The notes beneath the pieces were generated by a model. It worked only from the letters and a program-made list of their open reading frames with translations, was not told the DNA's origin and searched no databases. DNA of 64,000 nucleotides from UBA9620 sp965220695 (lineage in GTDB: Bacteria; Acidobacteriota; Vicinamibacteria; Vicinamibacterales; UBA8438). The position numbers and the translations under genes were made by a program. Positions within the stretch are counted from its first letter, which is position 1; every line of letters starts with the position of its first letter. The DNA is taken from the NCBI GenBank assembly GCA_965220695.1, contig OZ244838.1:4898001-4962000 (forward strand), in the 5' to 3' direction. Shown here one piece after another: positions 18,401 to 26,999 of the stretch.

Positions 18401-18639
18401 GCGAGCAGTTCGGGCAGCCGATCCGTCATCGCCGGATCGGGCGAGGATCGCAGCACCGGCGGTAGGTGCGGGTTGAACGCATACTGCAGCGCGGGCGCCT
18501 CACGGACCACGCCGTGCGCTTCGAGGCCGGCGGGCGGAATGTTCTTCCGCTTTGCGGGATACGTGATGGAGGTGACACCGTCGCCAGCATTGTTCATGCT
18601 CCTGGCGCCGGCTTTCGTCCTGGGCGGCATGCGCTTCAT
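15448..18639 (-). CDS. Type III-like adenine-specific DNA methyltransferase (Mod)
   Basis: Methyltransferase of 1063 aa (from ATG 18639). The catalytic motif IV DPPYGIEF (DPPY at 201-204) precedes the SAM-binding motif DPTCGSGTTA (495-503), the order of beta-class N6-adenine or N4-cytosine enzymes such as Mod of type III systems. The long C-terminal half could carry target recognition. It is the modification partner of the Res-like protein at 9747-12932, although two defence genes, a hairpin and an antitoxin lie between them. The frame is open up to GTG 18732; I prefer 18639 or ATG 18597, since the conserved ITYPAKRKNIPP segment begins shortly after. A decayed VapBC locus lies directly upstream. 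Confidence 0.88.
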   Translation of the reverse strand: MKRMPPRTKAGARSMNNAGDGVTSITYPAKRKNIPPAGLEAHGVVREAPALQYAFNPHLPPVLRSSPDPAMTDRLPELLATARQRTLTAEEADQLADALRRHEPWLEWSGKREKPWFEVDPVPLHMHERVSTQAILRVLARQDVQRDLFADPGHDYAKAVQFYRHDVDWANRMILGDSLQVMASLARREDLAGKVQMIYVDPPYGIEFKSNFQPQLGQRDVKDRQQDLTREPEMVKAYRDTWTLGIHSYLAYLRDRLAMARELLTDTGSIFVQISDDNLHRVRCVLDEVFGAENFIVNIVVQKKGSQKGELIQPINDFVLWYAKKKYGPAGNLNVTCRPLYDDKVDSGIEEAYDRAELPTGEERRANEARAVPEARPFVANPLTSGGLRRNQSLPFLFADREFHPGDGACWKTTVRHDDGSMSGMARLAAADRLWIGKSQLRFKVYQSDFGFKRLTNFWTGLGGPKDPVYVVQTNVRVIERCLLMTTEPGDLVLDPTCGSGTTAYVAEQWGRRWITIDTSRVALALAKHRLITAKFDYFALRDLNAEDVTRNPDGTWIAEVDGDGTPTGARLTFDCRTVHHVTLRSIARNTSLDPIFDTHEAILAAQLAALNHAAKSVDARLKETMTGKLVAKHREKGANAVTDADVRRWLLPDADPAWIRPVPARKPLKGVTPKQVEKYREQIPSVEWKDWQVPFDTDAHWPKPLKEALTTYRAAWRAKMDEVNSCIAANAETEELVDKPAAVKGTVRVAGPFTMEGVIAMEEGPDSPIGGAPDELDTFAPEDAADLAVANAEAHLDKIIRLLKASGVDFPDNKTMKFRRLDPVIGAALIHAEGNWLNGNGPDRRVAVSIGPEVGNVAARQVENTVRDANRQGYDDVVFAGFGFDAAAQESIEDAPHPRLRLHMALIRPDVAMADLLKTQPGSQLFTVFSAPRARLHAPQHDGDYVVEVEGMDVYDPVSNALFPTDKTRIAAWFLDTDYDGRTFCICQAFFPDKKKWDKLAKALGSQGTVDPGAFDALSGYRSLPFPRPARLAAGETWKVAIKVIDPRGNEGLRVLTEGTWT

Positions 18640-18871
18640 TGTAGTCGCCACGGGCACTGTCCGAAATGCCGAGCCGCGACCCGCCGCTATTCGGTGTTCC
18701 GGATACCGTGGATGAGTGCGGATGTACGACACCGTATTCCCGACCGCCGGTGCGAGAGCCGGCCAGCGGTTGCTCGGCCGGCTGTTGTCCGCCGGGCATT
18801 GGTGTGTGTGGCCGGTGGATGGAGGTGAAGCGGTCTTGGGCTTCCCGAAGAACGGCCGCGCGTTGATTCTC

Positions 18872-18919
18872 GCGTGCGGGGAGGTTGAAGACGTCAGTGT
18901 CCGGTAGGTACTGGTTCAC
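18872..18919 (-). pseudogene. VapC toxin N-terminal remnant
   Basis: The GTG at 18919 overlaps the VapB stop (GTGA), as in working vapBC pairs, and the frame begins MNQYLPDTDVF, the start of a PIN domain with its first metal-binding Asp. After about 15 residues all similarity is lost. The remaining catalytic acidic residues are absent, so the toxin is dead. Confidence 0.6.
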
Positions 18920-19152
18920 AATGCGCCGCGATTGCCATCGTCCATCAATCCGGGCCGCTCGGCCATGAAATCGTCGCCGACGTCAGGCGCTTCGTCGGCG
19001 TAGGACTGCCATGTCTTGCGCGCCGGCACGATGATCAGCGTGTCGCCTTCCTTGCGAATCAGCACCTCGCTCACCCCCTGGAACTGATACGCCTTCGGCA
19101 GTCGGATTGCCTGAATGGGACCGTTGATGAAGAGCCGGACTTTCGTTCCCAT
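18916..19152 (-). CDS. VapB-type antitoxin (AbrB fold)
   Basis: Antitoxin of 78 aa: KVRLFINGPIQAIRLPKAYQ and VSEVLIRKEGDTLIIVP form the swapped-hairpin AbrB DNA-binding fold; the C-terminal part would wrap the toxin. The start at 19152 has GGGAG nine bases upstream. A possible promoter is TTGGTG, 16 bases, TTATAA just before it. The partner VapC is reduced to a stub. The gene is the first of the minus-strand restriction region, so it could still repress transcription into the methyltransferase. Confidence 0.85.
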   Translation of the reverse strand: MGTKVRLFINGPIQAIRLPKAYQFQGVSEVLIRKEGDTLIIVPARKTWQSYADEAPDVGDDFMAERPGLMDDGNRGAL

Positions 19153-19305
19153 TGCGATTGCTCCCTTATAACGTATTCCTCATCCGGCACCAAAGTTCGA
19201 CACCCCGAGCGACGCCAAGCGGCTCAGGGCTCGAAGCTGAGCCGGGCGCCGGCTTCGGCAGTGCCGCTCGTCTTGTGGCAACATACGGCCGAAGAGGAGG
19301 ACGCG

Positions 19306-20328
19306 ATGAGCAATCGATATCTCGCCGCCGCATTGAGCGTGATCGCGTGCGTGGCGCTGGCGCCGGCGTTCGCGGCCGCGCAGTCGGCCGAGCCGTCGCC
19401 GCGAACGGCGTGGGGCGACCCTGACCTGCAGGGCATCTGGAACAACGCCACGCTCACGCCGTTCCAGCGGCCGGCACGGCAGGCGGACCAGGAGTTCCTG
19501 ACCGAGGAGGCGGCGGCCAGCATCGAGCGCGCGGCCGCCGAACGCATCACGACGCTGGCGAACCGGCCCTCGCTCAGAACGGAGGCCGACCCGAACGGCA
19601 ACGTCGACCGGGGCGTCGACGGCGCGCCCGGCTCCTACAACAACTTCTGGATGGAGCGGGGCACCACGGTGCTGCCGACCCGCCGCACGTCGATCATCAC
19701 CGATCCGCCGAACGGCCGGCTGCCGGCGTTGACGGCGGAGGTCGAGGCGTGGATGGCGTCGCCGGAGGCCCGCCGGCTCGCCGCCGTGCGCGGCGGAAAT
19801 CTGCCGACCGATACGTGGGAACAGTTGGACGGCGGGGACCGCTGCCTGTGGTATCGCGGCATCCCGTCGTTTCCGACGGCCTACAACAACCACTACCAGA
19901 TCGTGCAGAACCCCGACTTCGTGGCGATTCTCCAGGAGCATATCCACGACGTGCGCTTCATCGCGCTCGACGGACGCCCGCATATCGACCCGGCCATCCG
20001 CCAGTTCGCGGGCGATTCGCGCGGCCACTGGGAGGGCGACACGCTGGTCGTCGAGACGACGCACTTCAATCGCCATGCCTTCATCCGCAATTTCAACGCG
20101 AACCTCAGCGAGGAGTTGCAGGTGATTGAGCGCTTCACGCGCCGCGGACCCGACACGCTCGACTACGAGTTCACGGTGACCGATCCGAAGACCTGGACGA
20201 GACCGTGGAGCGGATCCCTGCCGATGGCGCGCGCCGCGGGACCGGTGTTCGAGTACGCCTGCCACGAAGGGAACTACGGGCTCCTGAACATGTTGGCGGG
20301 GTCGCGCGCGCAGGACGAGGGCCGGTAG
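19306..20328 (+). CDS. Secreted hypothetical protein, acidobacterial type
   Basis: Protein of 340 aa with a clear signal peptide (MSNRYLAAALSVIACVALAP ending AFAAAQS). It contains PDLQGIWNN near the N-terminus and the motif GHWEGDTLVVETTHF, shared by a large uncharacterised secreted family common in Acidobacteriota. The function is unknown. The ATG at 19306 follows the ribosome-binding site AGGAGG. It is the first gene of a plus-strand run with the cupin and deacetylase genes, only 5 bases before the cupin start. Confidence 0.8.
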   Translation: MSNRYLAAALSVIACVALAPAFAAAQSAEPSPRTAWGDPDLQGIWNNATLTPFQRPARQADQEFLTEEAAASIERAAAERITTLANRPSLRTEADPNGNVDRGVDGAPGSYNNFWMERGTTVLPTRRTSIITDPPNGRLPALTAEVEAWMASPEARRLAAVRGGNLPTDTWEQLDGGDRCLWYRGIPSFPTAYNNHYQIVQNPDFVAILQEHIHDVRFIALDGRPHIDPAIRQFAGDSRGHWEGDTLVVETTHFNRHAFIRNFNANLSEELQVIERFTRRGPDTLDYEFTVTDPKTWTRPWSGSLPMARAAGPVFEYACHEGNYGLLNMLAGSRAQDEGR

Positions 20329-20333
20329 CGACC

Positions 20334-20663
20334 ATGAGACACCCGACCCCGATCGACCCCGGCGCCCACGCCGTCTACGCGCCCGGCAAGATGGGCAAGA
20401 GCACGCTGTTCCGCTCCGACCGCGTGCTGGTCGGCCTCAACGCGTTCGAGCCCGGCCAGGAACACGCCTTGCACGCGCACGCGGGGATGGACAAGGTGTA
20501 CCACGTGCTCGAAGGCGAAGGGCTGTTCCTCCTCGACGGCGAGGAGGCGCCGATGCAGGCCGGGACGTTGCTCGTCGCCCCGGAGGGTGCGCCCCACGGA
20601 ATCCGCAACACGGGCGCGGGGCGGCTGCTCGTGCTCGCCGTGCTCGCGCCCGCACCGGCATGA
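20334..20663 (+). CDS. Small cupin-domain protein
   Basis: Single-domain cupin of 109 aa. The first metal-binding motif is EHALHAHAGMDKVYHVLEG and the second region contains APEGAPHGIRNTG. Such proteins bind a metal or small ligand; the substrate is not predictable. It starts 5 bases after the stop of the secreted protein, so the two are cotranscribed. Confidence 0.85.
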   Translation: MRHPTPIDPGAHAVYAPGKMGKSTLFRSDRVLVGLNAFEPGQEHALHAHAGMDKVYHVLEGEGLFLLDGEEAPMQAGTLLVAPEGAPHGIRNTGAGRLLVLAVLAPAPA

Positions 20664-20785
20664 CGGGGTCGGCGGCGGAGGCTCGCACAAAGATCGGCGC
20701 TTCGGCCGGCGTGTGAACCACCCGCCGGTGGGCGGGCGACAGCCGCGCGACACGGATCCACCCGGAGACCCGGAGGGACGCAACC

Positions 20786-21763
20786 ATGACGTTGACGCGT
20801 ATCGCAGGGATCGCCGCCGTCGGCGCGTGCGGGTGGTTCGCGGGCACACTGCTGACGGACGGGGCGGCAGCCCAGACGAGCCAGCCGGGCCTGCGTCTCG
20901 ACCTCGACGAGATTCGGGCCATCGCCGGCCGCGTGCGGGCGGGCCGCAGCCTGCAGCCCGCGGCCTGGCCGAACGGCGCCCGCGTTGCCGTCCTGCTCTC
21001 CTTCGACGTCGACAACGACACCATCACCATCGCGCGCGACGCCGAACCGTCGATCGGGGCGTTGTCACAGGGCGAGTACGGTGCGCGGGTCGGCCTGCAG
21101 CGGGTCGTCGATCTCATGGATCGCCACGAGATCCCGGCGTCGTTCTTCATCCCGGCGGTCAGCCTCGTGCTGCGGCCCGAGATGGTCGGTGTCATTCAGG
21201 CTTCGGGGCGGCACGAGTTCGGCGTGCATGGCTGGATCCACGAGCTGAACAGCGTCCTCGACGCCGAGACGGAGCGCGAGCTCGTCACCCGGGCGACGAA
21301 CTACCTGGAGCAGGCGACGGGGCGCCGTCCCGTCGGCTATCGCGCGCCGTCGTGGAACTTCAGCCCCAACACGCTCGACATCATCAGGGGGCTCGGGTTC
21401 CTCTATGACAGCTCGCTGATGGCCGACGACCGCCCCTACGAGCTGCTGCAGCACGGTGAGCCGACCGGACTCGTCGAATTGCCGGTCGAATGGATCCTCG
21501 ACGACGCGCCGCTCATGAACCCGCGCGGGTCCAGCTATACGCCGCCGCGCGAGCTGCTGCAGGTCTATATCGACGAGTTCGACGCGGCGTACGCGGAGGG
21601 GACGATGTTCCTTCTGACGACCCACCCCCACATCATCGGGCACCGATCGCGCATGGTGATCCTCGAGGAGCTGATCGATCACATCAAGGCCCGGGGCGAC
21701 GTCTGGTTCGCGACGCATGAGCAGGTCGCGCGCTACGTCAAGGAACAGGCGGGTCTGAGATAG
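20786..21763 (+). CDS. Secreted polysaccharide deacetylase-like protein
   Basis: NodB-fold carbohydrate esterase or PuuE-like amidase, 325 aa. A signal peptide (residues 1-30) is followed by LLSFDVDND with the catalytic Asp pair, FGVHGWIHE with the metal-binding His residues, and GYRAPSWNFSP. It would act on a cell-wall or extracellular sugar or amide in the periplasm. GGAGGGA precedes the ATG. It lies 11 bases upstream of the ADOP permease gene, probably in one operon. Confidence 0.88.
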   Translation: MTLTRIAGIAAVGACGWFAGTLLTDGAAAQTSQPGLRLDLDEIRAIAGRVRAGRSLQPAAWPNGARVAVLLSFDVDNDTITIARDAEPSIGALSQGEYGARVGLQRVVDLMDRHEIPASFFIPAVSLVLRPEMVGVIQASGRHEFGVHGWIHELNSVLDAETERELVTRATNYLEQATGRRPVGYRAPSWNFSPNTLDIIRGLGFLYDSSLMADDRPYELLQHGEPTGLVELPVEWILDDAPLMNPRGSSYTPPRELLQVYIDEFDAAYAEGTMFLLTTHPHIIGHRSRMVILEELIDHIKARGDVWFATHEQVARYVKEQAGLR

Positions 21764-21774
21764 ATGGACGATTC

Positions 21775-24267
21775 ATGACCAGGGGCACCAGCGGCACCGG
21801 GACACGGCGGACGCGCTGGATCGACGGCCTGCGGCAGGATCTGCGCCTGGCGGTCGGCGCGCTCGCCCGCAAGCCCGGGTGGACCGCGGCGGGCGTGCTC
21901 ACGTTCGCCATCGGCGTCGCCGGCTCGACGCTCGTCCTCAGCCTGCTCGACCAGGCGTTCGCGCGGCCGCTGCGTTTCAGCGACGGCCACGAGCTCGTCA
22001 CGTTGTATGTGACGAGCGGTCCCGAGTACTCGCCGATGCCGTACCCCGACTACACCGGGTTTCGGGAGGCGCTCGAGGACACGGTCGACCTTGCCGCGTT
22101 CTGCCGGGTCTTCATGACGGTGACCGGCGGGACGTTTCCCGAGCGCCATGAAGGTGAACTGGTGTCCGGCGCCTTCTTTGCCGTGCTTGGTGTGCAGCCG
22201 GCGCTCGGGCGATTGATCGGCCCCGCGGACAACGCCGTCCCGGGCGGACACCGGGTCGTCGTGCTCTCTGACTTCCTCTGGCGCAGCCAGTTCGCGTCCG
22301 ATCCCGCGATCGTGGGCACGCAGGTGCGTCTGAACGACGTCGCGTATGACGTCATCGGTGTGGCGCCGGCCGGCTTCCGGGGCGCCGTCTGGCCCTCGTT
22401 CGAGAGTGCCTTCTGGATTCCGGCGATGATGGCGGACGAGTACTTCTCGGGACGTGACGTCCTGAGCGGGCGATCGTTCGCCGTGTTCCAGACGATCGGC
22501 CGCCTCGCCCCCGGCGCCCGCTTCGAGGCGCTGCAGGCGCGCATCGACCCGCTGGACGAGATCCTGAGTGAAGACCGCGAACAGAGCGCCTACTACGTCG
22601 ACACGGGTGCGCCGTGGCGTGTCCGCGCCTTCCCGGGCAACTACCTGCGGTTGTGGCCCGAGTTCCGTGGCGCGGTCGGCGGGTTCCTGACGATACTCGG
22701 CCTCATGGCGGTGATGGCGCTGGCGGTCGCGTGCGCGAACCTGGCGACGCTCCTGCTGGCCCGCTCGATCGAGTGGCGGCGGGAACTGGCCATTCGCCGG
22801 GCGCTGGGCGCGTCGCGGTTCGACCTGGTGCGGCGTCTCGGGACGGAGGTCGCCCTGCTCGTGGCGGCCGGCGGTCTCGGCGCCACCGCCCTCGTCGTCT
22901 GGTTGAGCGCCCTCGCGCCGCTGCTGCCGCTGACGGTGGCCTATCAACTGGACCTCGTCCCGGACCGTCGCGTGCTGGGTATCGGCGTGGTCGTCGCCGT
23001 GGTGACGGGCTGCGCATTCGCGATTCCTCCCGTGTGGCGGGTCCTGCGCGGCCCGCACACCCTCGCCGCGCTGTCGCGCGCAGCCGGCGGCGGCCGGTCG
23101 ACCGCGATGGACGCGCTCGTCCTTGCGCAGGTGGCCGGCTCGGTGATCCTGGTCGTCGGCTGCGGGCTCCTGTGGCGCAGTGCCTGGAACACCAGGCAGA
23201 TCGACCTGGGCTTTCACGCGCGTCAGGGCGCGAGTCTGCGTGTCGCGTTCCCGCCAGCGTGGCGGGACGAGCCCGATCGGGGCAACCGGAGCGTCGATCG
23301 TCTCCTCGACGGGTTGCGCGCCGAGACCCTCGTGACCACCGCGAGCGCCTCGACCCATCGCCCCGGGTCCGTGCAGGCCCGTGTGCCGGTGCTGGTCAGC
23401 GGGTCGTCCACCGTGGGGCCCGAGACCCCCGTGGAAACGGCCTTCAACGCGGTAACCGCCGACTACTTCGAGACCTTCGGCATACCGCTGCGCGCGGGGC
23501 GCGTGTTCACGCGGGTGGACGCCGTGGGCGGCGCTGCGGTGGCCGTGGTCAGTCAGGCGCTGGCCTCGCGCCACTTCGTCAATCGGAATCCGGTGGGCCA
23601 GACGCTGCGACTGCCGGATGAGCCGCAACCGCGGCGGATTGTCGGCGTCGTCAGCGACACCGCCGGCCGCGACATTCGTCTCGCGCCGCGACCGGTCGTG
23701 TATGTGCCGCTCCGGCAACGTCCGCAGGACGGAGCCTTCGTGACGATCGGCGTGCAGGGGGATGCGGCCGCCGGCCGCGCCGTGCTGCGGCGCCGCGTCG
23801 GACAGCTCGATCCCACGATCGCACTGTCCGACGCCGCGACCTTCGCGGAGCTGCGGCGCGCGGCGACTCGCGAATCACGGGTGCACGCCGAGCTGGCCGC
23901 GTTGGCGGCCGGTCTGGCCCTGAGCCTGGCGCTGGTGGGCCTCTATGGCGTGATGGGGTATGCGGTCCGCCGGCGAGAGCGCGAGATCGGGATCCGGATC
24001 GCGCTGGGCGCCACGCCGGCCGCCGTCATCGGGCTCGTCGTTGGCCGCGGCTGCCGGCTCACGCTCCTCGGCCTCGCCCTGGGACTCGCGGCAAGCCTCG
24101 GCGCCAATCGCCTGCTGTCACGCCTGCTGTATGGCGTCGGCCCGGGAGACCTGCTGACGCTCGCGGTCGTCCCGGCCCTCTTCATCACGGCGGCGGTCGT
24201 CGCCTGCTGGGGGCCTGCCCGTCACGCCGCACGCGTGAACCCCACCGACGCCCTCCGGGCGGAATAG
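21775..24267 (+). CDS. ADOP-type ABC permease (MacB/FtsX)
   Basis: Inner-membrane permease of 830 aa with two MacB_PCD-FtsX repeats, the acidobacterial duplicated orphan permease (ADOP) type. The first repeat starts DLRLAVGALARKPGWTAAGV. Membrane segments lie near residues 40-60, 300-330, 360-385 and 400-430, and again in the C-terminal repeat, which ends PARHAARVNPTDALRAE, the typical ADOP ending. No ATPase gene is adjacent, as is usual for the group. The substrate is unknown. The family is a taxonomic hint towards Acidobacteriota. Confidence 0.92.
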   Translation: MTRGTSGTGTRRTRWIDGLRQDLRLAVGALARKPGWTAAGVLTFAIGVAGSTLVLSLLDQAFARPLRFSDGHELVTLYVTSGPEYSPMPYPDYTGFREALEDTVDLAAFCRVFMTVTGGTFPERHEGELVSGAFFAVLGVQPALGRLIGPADNAVPGGHRVVVLSDFLWRSQFASDPAIVGTQVRLNDVAYDVIGVAPAGFRGAVWPSFESAFWIPAMMADEYFSGRDVLSGRSFAVFQTIGRLAPGARFEALQARIDPLDEILSEDREQSAYYVDTGAPWRVRAFPGNYLRLWPEFRGAVGGFLTILGLMAVMALAVACANLATLLLARSIEWRRELAIRRALGASRFDLVRRLGTEVALLVAAGGLGATALVVWLSALAPLLPLTVAYQLDLVPDRRVLGIGVVVAVVTGCAFAIPPVWRVLRGPHTLAALSRAAGGGRSTAMDALVLAQVAGSVILVVGCGLLWRSAWNTRQIDLGFHARQGASLRVAFPPAWRDEPDRGNRSVDRLLDGLRAETLVTTASASTHRPGSVQARVPVLVSGSSTVGPETPVETAFNAVTADYFETFGIPLRAGRVFTRVDAVGGAAVAVVSQALASRHFVNRNPVGQTLRLPDEPQPRRIVGVVSDTAGRDIRLAPRPVVYVPLRQRPQDGAFVTIGVQGDAAAGRAVLRRRVGQLDPTIALSDAATFAELRRAATRESRVHAELAALAAGLALSLALVGLYGVMGYAVRRREREIGIRIALGATPAAVIGLVVGRGCRLTLLGLALGLAASLGANRLLSRLLYGVGPGDLLTLAVVPALFITAAVVACWGPARHAARVNPTDALRAE

Positions 24268-24333
24268 GGACATCGTCGGGAGTCGCCCCGCCGGGTGGGT
24301 GCCGGCCGGATTCGGAATCTGCTAGTCTCAGGC

Positions 24334-24735
24334 ATGACGCGAAAGCGGTTCGAGCGGCTGGTGGCCAGAGCGGTTCGCGGCATCCCGGCACGCTTTCGGG
24401 AAGAGATGGACAACGTGGCGGTGGTGGTGGAGGACCATCCGCCGTCCGAGCTGCTCAAGGAAATGGGAATCACCCCGCCGGACACGCTGTACGGCCTCTA
24501 CCACGGCACGCCGCTGCCTGAACGGGACTGGGCCCACGGCAACACGCTGCCAGACCGGATCACCATCTATCAACGGCCGATCGTCGAGGACAGCGACGAC
24601 GATGACCACATCGTCCGCGCCATCGGCGAGACGGTCATCCACGAGTTCGGCCACTACTTCGGACTGAGCGAGGACGAGATCGAAGAGATCGAGGTTCGCT
24701 ACTGGCAGGCCGGGACCAACCCGGACGACCAGTAG
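24334..24735 (+). CDS. Minimal zincin-type metallopeptidase
   Basis: Small metallopeptidase-fold protein of 133 aa (DUF1025/zincin family). The motif HEFGHYFGLSEDEIEE provides the HExxH zinc site with the extended G-x-SE part. The N-terminus MTRKRFERLVARAVRGIPAR is typical, so ATG 24334 was chosen. The physiological substrate is unknown. It stands alone between the ADOP gene and a convergent copper gene. Confidence 0.88.
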   Translation: MTRKRFERLVARAVRGIPARFREEMDNVAVVVEDHPPSELLKEMGITPPDTLYGLYHGTPLPERDWAHGNTLPDRITIYQRPIVEDSDDDDHIVRAIGETVIHEFGHYFGLSEDEIEEIEVRYWQAGTNPDDQ

Positions 24736-24756
24736 GCCTTGCGCGACGACGCGTGC

Positions 24757-24783
24757 GCGACGCCGTGACCCGCAGGGCGTCGC
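24757..24783. terminator. Hairpin downstream of the metallopeptidase gene
   Basis: GCGACGCC and GGCGTCGC form a perfect 8-bp stem around an 11-base loop, 22 bases after the stop at 24735. There is no T-tract. Confidence 0.4.
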
Positions 24784-24831
24784 CCCGCGTGCTCGCCGAC
24801 GTCAACGCCCACGGTCAGGACTCCAGGCCGA

Positions 24832-24854
24832 CGGCCGGTCGCGCCCGCCGGCCG
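24832..24854. terminator. Hairpin downstream of the cytochrome gene
   Basis: CGGCCGG and CCGGCCG pair across a 9-base loop, just past the stop of the minus-strand gene ending at 24860. GC-rich, no T-tract. Confidence 0.4.
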
Positions 24855-24859
24855 CCGCG

Positions 24860-26440
24860 CTAATTCCCCGCGCTCCGGTTTCCCTCGAACGAGGAGAACG
24901 GCACCATGCCCTCGCCCTCGAAGTCGCCGGTGATGGCGTTGCCGTCGATGTTCCCCGTGACGACGAAGTCGCCGCCCATGGGTCCCAGCCGCATCTGCAT
25001 GTCGAAACGGTAGCTGTCGCCATCCCACGTGACGTTCTTGGCCGGCACCACGACCAGGTTCCCCTGCATCGGGATGTACCAGGTCCCCTCGCTGTCCTTC
25101 GGCAGATGCAGCGCCGTCGGCAGCGCCCGGCCCATCATCGGCAGGTCGACGCGGTAGGCCGAATCGGCCGGCAGCGAGGCCACCAGGAAGTCCCGGCGGC
25201 GCTCGTCGCTGGCCGGGATCGGACTGACGCCTTCGTCGGGGATGAACTCGAAGACCGTGAACATCATCTCGTCGTTCGTCTGCGTACCGAACCTGACGGT
25301 CCGGTTCGGGTCGGGGTTGTCGGGGTTCAGCTCCGAGTTGTCGTAGTGCGCGAGGATGTCGAGCCGCGTCCCCGCCGGCAGCTTGATCTCCCTGTCGGGA
25401 TAGTAGAAGAGCTGCCAATCGAAATCATACTGGGGCACATCGATCAGCACTTCGGTCTCGCCGTTCGGATATCGCGCGGTCATCGTCATGTCGGTCCCGC
25501 GCGTGTGCATGTGCGGGAAGTACGAGATCACCGTGCTGTCCTGGTCGATGATGTACGACGCCCGGAGTTCATGGTTGGACGCGCGCGGCGGAATCTCGAA
25601 GGTCATGGTGCCCGCGAGCACGGCATTGAGCTCTTTCTCGAGTTCGCCCTCGCCCCAGTACAGGCCGATACGCGTGACGTCGGTCTGCTCTTCGCCGCTC
25701 GGGTGGTAGTGCGCGTTGACCGTCAACGTCTGATCGGGATACATCCAGCGCCCGACGCCCTCCGGGAATACGTGCGGGTTGGTGCCGACCGACCACACGG
25801 CGAGCACGTTGAAGAACCCGTTGCCGCCCCCGCGGTTGCGGCCCGCCAGTTGCCCCGGGTTCCCGCCGGTGAAGATCACCGAGTGATGCGTCACGTCCCG
25901 ATTGCCGGGGCGTACCTCGATGGCGCGAATCCAGCGCTTCTCGGTGAGCTGGTCCATGGTGAAGCTGATGTTCGGGTAGTAGTCCGGCCCGCTGGCGGGG
26001 ACCGTCACCTCGGGCAGCTCGACGATGAAGTCCGGCTCGCCCAGCGCCCAGCCCTCCACGAATTCCGGCACCGGCGGCAGGTCCGCGGGATCGCCCTCGG
26101 GCGCGCCGGCATCGACCCAGGCGGCGACCGTGGCGATCTCGTCCTCGGTCAGCGTCGGGTCGTTCTTGAAGCTGCCGTGCGCGGGGTTGGCGAACCAGGG
26201 CGGCATCTCGCGCGAGACCACCCGGTCCTTGATGCCGCGCGCCCAGGGCCGCACTTCCTGGAAGCTCCGCAGCGCCATGGGCGCCGCCTCACCCGGCCGG
26301 TGGCACGACACGCACTTGTTGAAGATGATCGGCGCGACATCCTTGGAGAAGGTGACGTCCTCCGCCGCGTTCGCGGGCGCCGCCGCCACGCTGAAGCTCA
26401 GCGCCAGCACTGCCATGATCCCGACTGTTGCTTTCTGCAT
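24860..26440 (-). CDS. Cytochrome c fused to a copper monooxygenase-like domain
   Basis: Exported protein of 526 aa. A signal peptide (1-26) precedes a class I cytochrome c domain with haem site CVSCH (43-47). The C-terminal two thirds resemble the two-domain copper type II, ascorbate-dependent monooxygenases (PHM-like): VTHHSVIF, VNAHYHPSG and FPHMHTRGTDM are plausible copper ligand sets. The haem domain could deliver electrons to the copper sites in the periplasm. The substrate is unknown. ATG 26440 has GGGGAG just upstream. The gene is divergent from the copper-resistance genes that start at 26622, which fits a shared copper theme. Confidence 0.75.
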   Translation of the reverse strand: MQKATVGIMAVLALSFSVAAAPANAAEDVTFSKDVAPIIFNKCVSCHRPGEAAPMALRSFQEVRPWARGIKDRVVSREMPPWFANPAHGSFKNDPTLTEDEIATVAAWVDAGAPEGDPADLPPVPEFVEGWALGEPDFIVELPEVTVPASGPDYYPNISFTMDQLTEKRWIRAIEVRPGNRDVTHHSVIFTGGNPGQLAGRNRGGGNGFFNVLAVWSVGTNPHVFPEGVGRWMYPDQTLTVNAHYHPSGEEQTDVTRIGLYWGEGELEKELNAVLAGTMTFEIPPRASNHELRASYIIDQDSTVISYFPHMHTRGTDMTMTARYPNGETEVLIDVPQYDFDWQLFYYPDREIKLPAGTRLDILAHYDNSELNPDNPDPNRTVRFGTQTNDEMMFTVFEFIPDEGVSPIPASDERRRDFLVASLPADSAYRVDLPMMGRALPTALHLPKDSEGTWYIPMQGNLVVVPAKNVTWDGDSYRFDMQMRLGPMGGDFVVTGNIDGNAITGDFEGEGMVPFSSFEGNRSAGN

Positions 26441-26621
26441 CTGGGGTCTCCCCAAGGAATTCCGCTAGCCCATTGCCGACCACTCCGGTACCGCGGCGTG
26501 AATCGATCGCCTGCAGTTCGGCCAGCTACACGTGTCCGCCAGAATATCCCACCGTCTCGTGGGCCGCAAGCCAGATACCCGCGTCGCGGGCGGCGGCCCG
26601 CGGTATACTGGCGAAAAGCCG

Positions 26622-26999
26622 ATGGGTTCCCGACACGTGGCCGCGGTCGTCGTCGTCGTGAGCCTGACCGCCCACTTGGCAGCAGGCATCGCCTGCGGTG
26701 TCGTCTGCGCGTCCGGCGGGCGCCACCCCGTTGAGCACGCGCATCACGCGGCGGACGCGGGTGAGACGGCCGCGACGATCGACGGCCATCACGCCTGCGG
26801 TCACGAGTTCGGTGTTGTCCACCTCTTCAGTCCCTCGGCGAAACAGGGGTCGCCGGCGCCTGCCGGTGTTGCCGCCGTCCTTCCGTTCGCCGTACCGGCG
26901 CTCGTCCCGGAGCACCCCGGTGCGGCCGGCGCGTCCTGGAGGCCGCCCGACGGCAGGGCCCTGTCTCCGCCCGGTCGTGCTCCAGTCCTTCGCCTCTGA
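26622..26999 (+). CDS. Small His-rich exported protein upstream of copA
   Basis: Protein of 125 aa with an N-terminal hydrophobic segment (MGSRHVAAVVVVVSLTAHLA) and a His cluster (HPVEHAHHAADAG, GHHACGHEF) likely to bind copper or a similar metal; the C-terminus is Pro/Ala-rich. No known domain. The position directly before copA-copB suggests a periplasmic or membrane-anchored metal-binding accessory protein. A -10-like TATACT at 26604-26609 lies close upstream. The low-complexity C-terminus makes the exact end of function hard to judge. Confidence 0.55.
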   Translation: MGSRHVAAVVVVVSLTAHLAAGIACGVVCASGGRHPVEHAHHAADAGETAATIDGHHACGHEFGVVHLFSPSAKQGSPAPAGVAAVLPFAVPALVPEHPGAAGASWRPPDGRALSPPGRAPVLRL

